Source: Malus domestica
Taxonomy: Eukaryota > Streptophyta > Magnoliopsida > Rosales > Rosaceae
NCBI RefSeq assembly: GCF_042453785.1
Contig: NC_091661.1
Span: 31,549,501-31,613,500, forward strand
Direction of reading: 5' to 3'
DNA length: 64,000 nucleotides
The position numbers and the translations under genes were made by a program. The number at the start of each line of letters is the position of its first letter. The stretch's first letter is position 1. Below are positions 57,460-64,000 of this stretch, one piece after another. The notes beneath the pieces are model-generated. The model had not been told where the DNA came from. It did no database searches and saw only the letters and a program-made list of their open reading frames with translations.

Positions 57460-59400
57460 CTCACACCCATTAGGTTTTGTTGAAGATTTTGATTTTTATA
57501 TGTTGGATTATATTTGAAATTTTCCTCCACAACTTTGGATCTCATCGTGACAACTGATATAGCCGTATTTTTCTCCACTTATAACATTGCTCTTAATCTT
57601 ATCCTTCATACTTGAGTTATACTTCGAAATTGTAAATTAACTTTGAAGAGTTACTTGGGATGATGAGTCATACTCAACGAATATATTACGTCAACTTGAA
57701 TATTAATTGTTTCATTTTTATAATTATATGACCTGCTCATTTAGCATTTATAAATAAAAGTGTGAAGGCAGCACAAATTAATATTTTGAAATTTTGATCC
57801 AATCATTTGATTTCGTCTACCTTCTGCATTCCACCGCTGCCCCATGCCTTGTGGAAGATTGGTCGTTTATTTCTCATGTGAAATGTCAAGTGTTTTTTGA
57901 AACAGTCCAGTTTGGGCATGTAGACATGCCCCTCTTTCAAAGGTCACCTGAGCAACATTTCTTAATTTGATATTACTTGATAAGGTCAATTGTTACCCTA
58001 AGTAAACGAGTAGCGTGATTGTTGGCAAGTTGGAAAGACTTTTGCATATGGCTGCATAATATAATAAAACCTGACATATATCAATTATTGTCCAATTATA
58101 TACACTGATGATTGAACTGAGATCTTTTTTGGATTTCTGTGTCTAAAGCCAACGGACTCTAAGATCCGGACTATTCATTTTGAATCTTGCAGTTCTCGTT
58201 TGCTCATTCTACTAGCCCACCGTTTATAAACTAATGGTCTAGATCTCTCTTTCTCTCTCTTTAACGGTGCGAATCTCTAAGTCTTTGAACTCCAGACATA
58301 GATATTAAGAAAACATCTCGATTCCTCATTAGTAATTATGTGACAGTGTGACTATTGCATCTCGGCTAAGGAGTGCCGCATGCCGCCGATCATAGGCAAG
58401 AACCACGCCAATTCGCCAAGGAGAGGTTTATTGTATGTTTGTTTGACTTTGATCAAAAGGCCAGCCACTGACCAAGTACAACCCATCCCGCCAACACGAA
58501 ACTTTGATCGTAAGCAAACGTAGAAATGTAACCAATATTTTATGGAATTAAATTATAGATAAACATATTGACACCATTGGATTGATGAAAATTAAAGGGA
58601 ATTTAATTATCATCGCGTTTTAAATAAAAAACTTAATTAGTAACTCTTACAGTTCTTACTTTCAACAGTTATTTTTGTAGATTTTCAAATATGGCTCAAT
58701 TTTAATTTTTTTATAAATTAAAACTATGTCTGTGTTAGTTTATCTTATGTTGTCATCGGTCTCAAGCCCAAATAATGAAGGAGGGCGAGTGTCAAGTAAT
58801 CAACATGCATCACTCAATTTTTCACGTCGAATCCAAATCTAAAACAAAATTAAGCTAAAACTAGATCGTCACTCGGAGATGATGTGATGTGGCGTCAAGG
58901 CACAATGATAAGTAAGCAAGGATCACCATATCTCCATTGGGCGCCCAGATGCAATGTAAACGGGCCAATCGCGAAAACAATCATAAGTTTCAAAAGTTTC
59001 GCAACATGAAGCTTGAAGAAGTGAAATTATAATGCAAAGCATTCTTCTAAACTTACACTTGTAAACATTAATATTGGAATGTCTTTACAAAACTCTGTAA
59101 CCTTACCTTCAAAGGATTGGAACACAAAAATAACCCATACAAATGTAAATGCAAAAGCTTTCTTCGATAGCATTGCCTCTACCATCGTAGCGGTCGCAAC
59201 TGGCACGAAGATGTCGATGCGTTTTCAAGGGTCTTGAACAAATTCTTCTGCATAAAATCTCTCAAATTATTGACATGGACCTATATCTCTTCACTCACAA
59301 CCTGACACTCCATTTTCACCTTCACTCGCCAAAGGGGCGGACAAGGTTCTCAAAGAATTCAAAACACTGTTGGTAAATTTTTGAAGAGAACATTATATAT
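57460..59400. other. Spacer without recognisable gene
   Basis: AT-rich spacer between the SAUR gene and the convergently oriented kinase gene. No long open frame, no tRNA and no clear repeat was found. A GC-richer patch at 59150-59390 has no frame I can name. Confidence 0.4.
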
Positions 59401-59411
59401 CCCGGTTTCAT

Positions 59412-62400
59412 TTATGGACGTCTAGGATTGGAACTACGCACTGTCACACCATGCAAAAATTTGGTGTATCCAAGGAGCGTAAGTTTTCTGTCTGAAGGTC
59501 GGATCCAGTCATTGAGTAATTGATAAGATGTAGGACCAAGATTCATTTCCTGCATAACGTTTTATTTTTCTTCAGTTAGCTGGTAATCATTTGACAAACT
59601 GATCCAGTTACTTGGTTCCATGTGATATTTTGAAAGTGACATGTACACAAGCAAGACAAAAGACTGATGTGCATACCTGTGCCAACTCCTCAACAGAGAT
59701 GACCCGGTTTCCTTCATTTTCGAAATGCTCAAACGCCGTACTTGCAATCTTCTCCCATCCTTCATGAGCTTCTAGCTGATATGAACTTATTGCAGCGACG
59801 CAGAACTCTTCGAAGTCCAATTTCTTGTGTGAGAGGGGTTCCATCTTGAATTAAAAACTAGAATATGAGTATATGCCTCATGCAAAAGCCAAAATTAAAG
59901 AAATAAAATGAAAAATTGTATTGGAAAAATGGTTTTGTTTATCAATTCTATCAATTCTATGAAGGCTGTGTTTGTCAATAGAAAAGACAAGCCAGCAATG
60001 AAAAAGTCAGAGAAGATAACAAACTCTAGACCAAAAGTTCTAGAATCCTCCAACATTAAGAAAAAAAAGGTGTGTTCTCTTTGTTTCATTAAATATAACC
60101 ATACAGAAAAAAACGCTATTCCGCCTGACCTATCTCACAATATCCAACAGTGTGCATTTTATATTAAAGTTTTAAACAAAAAGCAATTACGCAAGTTTCA
60201 ACTTTGCATAGGAATCTACTATACATGAAATTAGCAAACAAATTTGGGACCATTCCACCATTGAAATCAAAGAACGTGAAGGCATCAAGATCGCTTACCA
60301 AATTTATAATGTCATAAACCCTTGACATCTTCATGGCATCAGTTGAATTTTTCATGAGGGCCTGGAATATTCTTCACGATAAGTTGAAAAAGTCATGAAA
60401 AAACAATGAAGATAAAATAATTTGAAACATCTAACTATAGTAGAGATATTGAATTGCCCTATTATAACACGTCCATAGATAATACGGGTCCAAAATGGGA
60501 TCCTAAAATGTAACAAAAGAAGTATTGTTAAAGCAATAAGAACTCTGACTAACCGTTCTGAAATTATCAAGGGAAACACGTCCATTTTTTGGACCCAAGA
60601 GCCTAAATTGAGCCCTAAGATAGAAGAGCTCGTCTTCTGTTAAAGCCTTGGAGAGAGCCTGTGAATAACAAAATATGTCACCAACTTGCAAAGGATGCCT
60701 TCTAAAATCACAAATGTGGGTTTGTGTGTTTGTGTGTATGAAAGATTGCATTGCCCCAAAAGTATGCCATTCATGCCTGACGACACCCCAGCTTGTTAGC
60801 TTTGATTTTAAGTTGTTTCTTCTTTTTTCTTTCCAATTCTTTCTTCACATTTTGGGGGATTTGGAGGGCATGTTTTCTTGTGAAGGAATGTTACCTTTAG
60901 TGCTGCACGCTTGAAGGGTGAGGACCGAACATACGATTTAACCAACTTGTAGATTAAAATATCTAAAGGCACATCATGTTTTTCATCTCGTAACCATGGG
61001 TGAGCTGTGAACACAAGAAATAGTTATCAGGATACCTCAACAGGAAATAACTGTACATGCCTCTAGCAGAGATATTTAGTGCAATATTAAGGATGTATGA
61101 AATATTTAAAACCAACTTACTTAAAGCTTGGGCAGCAGTCATTCTTTTCCTGTGGTCCTTATTCAGAAGCCTTTTAAGAAAATCTTTGGCTTCTGAGGAG
61201 ACTGAAGGCCAAGGAGAATCATCAAAATTAGGATCAGCTCTTAGCACTGAACGAAAGATTCCTGATTCAGTTCGTGCCCAGAAAGGTCTACTTCCACATA
61301 GCAATATATATGTTATGACACCAACACTCCACATATCTGCTTCGAGACTGTAAGATCTATATAACACCTCAGGTGCAACATAGTACGCACTTCCAACAAT
61401 ATCATTGAGACGTTGATCTGCACATGTAAAACTAAATGTTCTGTGAAAACAATGCAATGTTCAGATAACTAAAGTCTCATAATTAGATTGATTTCTAAGG
61501 AGGGAAGTTTCATTTCTCACACAAATATGCCAACATATCAGAAAGAAAAAAAAAAAAAAAAAAAAAACCCTCTTTGAAAAAGGTTAAAGAAAATACTTCC
61601 AATGAAACAAATAGTTATTGACGATGCTTGGCAACACAATAAAAAATAATAATCATATAGGTAAGAACTTCATGACAAGAAACAATTAGCAGTTGCACAT
61701 CATATATTGAAGCAGAAGTATAGTGTGGAAAGCAACCATTACCAGGCCTAATAAGGTCAGAAAGACCAAAATCAATAACCTTCATTGGAGCATCCTCATC
61801 TCTTGTTGTGAAAAGAAAATTCTGCCAAGCATTCATAATGAACAGAGTTATTAGTTACTGGTTGGAATGAGAACGTGAAGAATAAAAAATACACGTGAAC
61901 ATCCACAATTATCTAACTGTTAGTTCAAACTTTCTTCTGAATGTAGTACCTCTGGCTTTAGATCACGGTGTACGACACCTTGGAGATGACAGAAGGAAAC
62001 AACGCTTAAAATTTGCACAACAATAGTTTTAGCATCCTTTTCTGTGTATCTTCCACCCCTGCCACAAAGTAGTGATTAAGAATAAATCCTTTAACTCATA
62101 CAATCCGAAAGTGCAAATTACAAGTACAATACAAGAAAGAAAATACAGCATTTCATTCTACCTTGACAAAATTTTATCCAGTAGTTCTCCACCTTCACAC
62201 AACCTGTAAGGTCAGCAAGACAAGAAAACTTCAAACAGGCTTATCGGCCAAAATACTGATGTATTCATACAAAGTTGAACAATGGTTTCAAGTTTCTATG
62301 AATAACATGATTAGGTTATTGAAAGAAAAAAAGTTCATACTCCATGACAATGTAGACGTTATGGTCATCCTCAAATGCATCGTAAAATCTGACCAGATTC

Positions 62401-63438
62401 TTATGTCCAGCTAATGCTTTCAGTATTTTCACCTCTCTGCGAACATCTTCAATAGCTATTGCCGTTGTCATCTGCGAAAAGATCCCTCATTTAATTGCCA
62501 ATATAACTTCAATTAAAATTTATATGAAGTAACTCAGTAAACCCAAATACTGTGCTGATGCAGCAGTAAGGGTAATGATTAATGAGTTCAATGACAGAGA
62601 TCAAAGGGCGAAAAGTTCTTCGGATTCGACTTGTTGTAGGGAAGTATAATTCACATAACCATTGCTTAATCCAGTGATCAGACTGTTCCCCAACTAATTA
62701 AATTTTACCAATTTCATGCAAAAGTAAAAAAGCTGATTACTTGAAATACTCATTGCTTGAACACAAATGGATGCAATTTGCCCTTTAAATTAATCCAAAC
62801 TTACTTAAATTACACAAAGAAACAAGCTTTATCTACCAAACAAGAAAGTGACAATTCAACTAAATTATTAAAACAAATAATTCATCAATAACAAGCATCG
62901 TCACCTTCGCTTTGGCTATGATCTTGACGGCGACCGGCTGTCCTTTGAGCTCTCCTTTCTTCCCCTTGGCCCAGCAAGTATGACCAAAATGCCCTCGACC
63001 CACCTCCTTCCCTAGCTCAAACTTTGCCCCAATGTTCTTCCCATACCCAAAGCTCTTGTCCAGTGCTCTCTCTCCTCCCTCGCCTTCCACGCCCCCTGGA
63101 TGCTCCTCCGGTATCGGCCCATCCTTCGGCTTCACCTCACGCCCTTGCCGCCGTCGAAGCGCCTCCATGATCGGTTTCGCCGGAGACGGAGGAGGTAAGG
63201 GCCACCTGAACTTCCTCCCCGGTGTCCTCGCCGGCGACGGCGCAATTCCGGCGGGAAGCGGGCTCGGGCACGGACTGGCCGAGAAGGAGTTGGCCGGAGT
63301 GTGCTTTCCGGAGTGAGCATCGCCGGGTCTGGAGCTGGGCGGCACCGGTGCCACTGGCGAGTGTTTTGACTGTTGCGCGGCTGCGGGCTTGTTGTCGGCC
63401 TCGGAAACGGCGACGTTCTTGCTGCAGCAAAGTCCCAT
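59412..63438 (-). CDS. CDPK-related protein kinase (CRK)
   Basis: Eleven coding exons: 62905..63438, 62341..62471, 62162..62203, 61950..62058, 61743..61821, 61121..61417, 60895..61004, 60554..60658, 60299..60361, 59677..59844, 59412..59549. They total 1776 nt, 591 residues, the usual CRK length, with all phases consistent. The N-terminus MGLCCSK fits N-myristoylation (Gly2) and palmitoylation (Cys4, Cys5), so membrane anchoring is likely. A Pro/Ser-rich linker leads to the kinase domain: GRGHFG loop at 148-153, Lys172, catalytic HRD at 266-268 and DFG at 289-291. The C-terminal part has the junction and degenerate EF-hand region of CRKs ([26 protein letters not shown]), which binds calmodulin rather than calcium in known members. 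The substrate is unknown. Confidence 0.95.
61545..61567. repeat. Poly-A tract in a CRK intron
   Basis: About 23 A residues (plus strand) in the intron between exons 5 and 6. As T-run on the transcribed strand it is near but not at the acceptor. Confidence 0.85.
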
Positions 63439-63529
63439 CGTTGAATTGTTGGGGTTTTGGCGGAGGGAGGAGTCAAAGGAAGTGCATCGGACGGTGGAGA
63501 AAATCCGACGACTTGTTAAACCGGCGGGA

Positions 63530-63556
63530 GAGGAGGAGGAGGAGGAGGAGGAGGGA
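63530..63556. repeat. (GAG)n trinucleotide repeat in the CRK leader
   Basis: About eight GAG units, about 95 bp upstream of the CRK ATG; read as CTC on the mRNA strand, a common plant leader motif. Confidence 0.85.
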
Positions 63557-63599
63557 GGAGAGAAACGTGAATTACAGATAGAAAAGAAATGTCAATAAG

Positions 63600-64000
63600 T
63601 GAAATGTTGGTGGTATTTATTTGGTTTAAGTTTGAATGTTGGGGAGTTACATTTTAATCTGACAGCTGAGCGTCAGGCTTTAATGTTCAGTGTTTAATGC
63701 CTGACCGTTGATTTTAATCATGTGTTATTTCAAGTGGGTCTCATCTACCATATGTATAATGTATTGCATTTTTATTTTCAATTTTTTAAATCAAATAATA
63801 AGATATTTTACGTTAAATTCATAATTTCCTACAAGTAGTACGTCCTAAGATCTCGCGTTAAAGAGATTTTCCGATACGTTCAAAACACAGGGCAAAAACA
63901 TTATATGTCATTATATAATTAGAGAGTTCCTAAAATAAAAAAATTTCTTTAATTGTATAATGACATGTTATGTTTCGTCTCGTGTTATGAGCAAATTAAA
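63600..64000 (-). promoter_or_regulatory. CRK upstream region
   Basis: AT-rich sequence presumed to hold the CRK promoter. An imperfect palindrome, GTCAGGCTTTAA / TTAATGCCTGAC, lies at 63672-63705. No other gene starts here. Confidence 0.3.

Noticed and set aside
63032-63581. Several long frames on both strands over the CRK first exon
   Set aside because: GC-rich exon 1 keeps other frames open; only the frame with MGLCCSK and the kinase motifs joins downstream exons in phase.

Overview
This is a eukaryotic nuclear window from a flowering plant. Genes are split by GT..AG introns, short genes sit in long AT-rich spacers, and the spacers are packed with small foldback elements. The proteins are typical of land plants (YSL transporter, SAUR, HD-Zip I, CDPK-related kinase, a MIR166 hairpin). 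The mix of miniature elements resembles the apple/pear branch of Rosaceae; that placement is from memory and was not computed.

Layout. 1-1300: 5' end of an ATAD1/Msp1-like AAA ATPase (minus), running off the left edge. 5.0-8.2 kb: seven coding exons of a YSL metal-chelate transporter (plus). 9.7-11.2 kb: tail-anchored cytochrome b5 (plus). 12.4-15.6 kb: TBC/RabGAP protein (minus). Just upstream of it, 15.7-15.9 kb, is a 47-residue membrane protein with its own TATA box. 16-21 kb: gene-poor, holding a MULE-like element, smaller MITEs and a CCA-rich tract. 21.6-29.1 kb: a 6-phosphogluconolactonase family of one plastid-type gene, one copy whose transit-peptide frame is lost, and one 3' fragment joined to a ubiquitin-gene fragment. 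29.5 kb: remnant of a GT92/GALS-like gene. 30.5-32.1 kb: ubiquitin-ribosomal protein L40 fusion gene (plus). 34.5 kb: tRNA-Leu(UAG). 35.3 kb: a long unassigned hairpin. 35.6-36.5 kb: HD-Zip I gene (minus). 39.9-43.9 kb: F-box/LRR/FBD pseudogene remains. 45.4 kb: MIR166 precursor. 50.1-51.1 kb: intronless seven-membrane-span protein. 56.4-56.8 kb: SAUR gene with upstream ORFs. 59.4-63.4 kb: CDPK-related kinase with 11 coding exons (minus).

The genes do not form a pathway; this is ordinary plant gene order. The strongest signals for follow-up are the hairpin at 35.3 kb, the small membrane-protein gene in front of the TBC gene, the relocalised lactonase copy, and a set of mobile-element insertions with readable target-site duplications (SINE 2783, LINE tail 31078, MITEs 27679 and 42147, a nested hAT-like element 52719, a Helitron 54625).

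Limits: exon boundaries were set by eye from splice sites, reading frame and remembered homologues; coding lengths of all complete multi-exon models are divisible by three. Family names of repeats are inferences from termini and target-site lengths.
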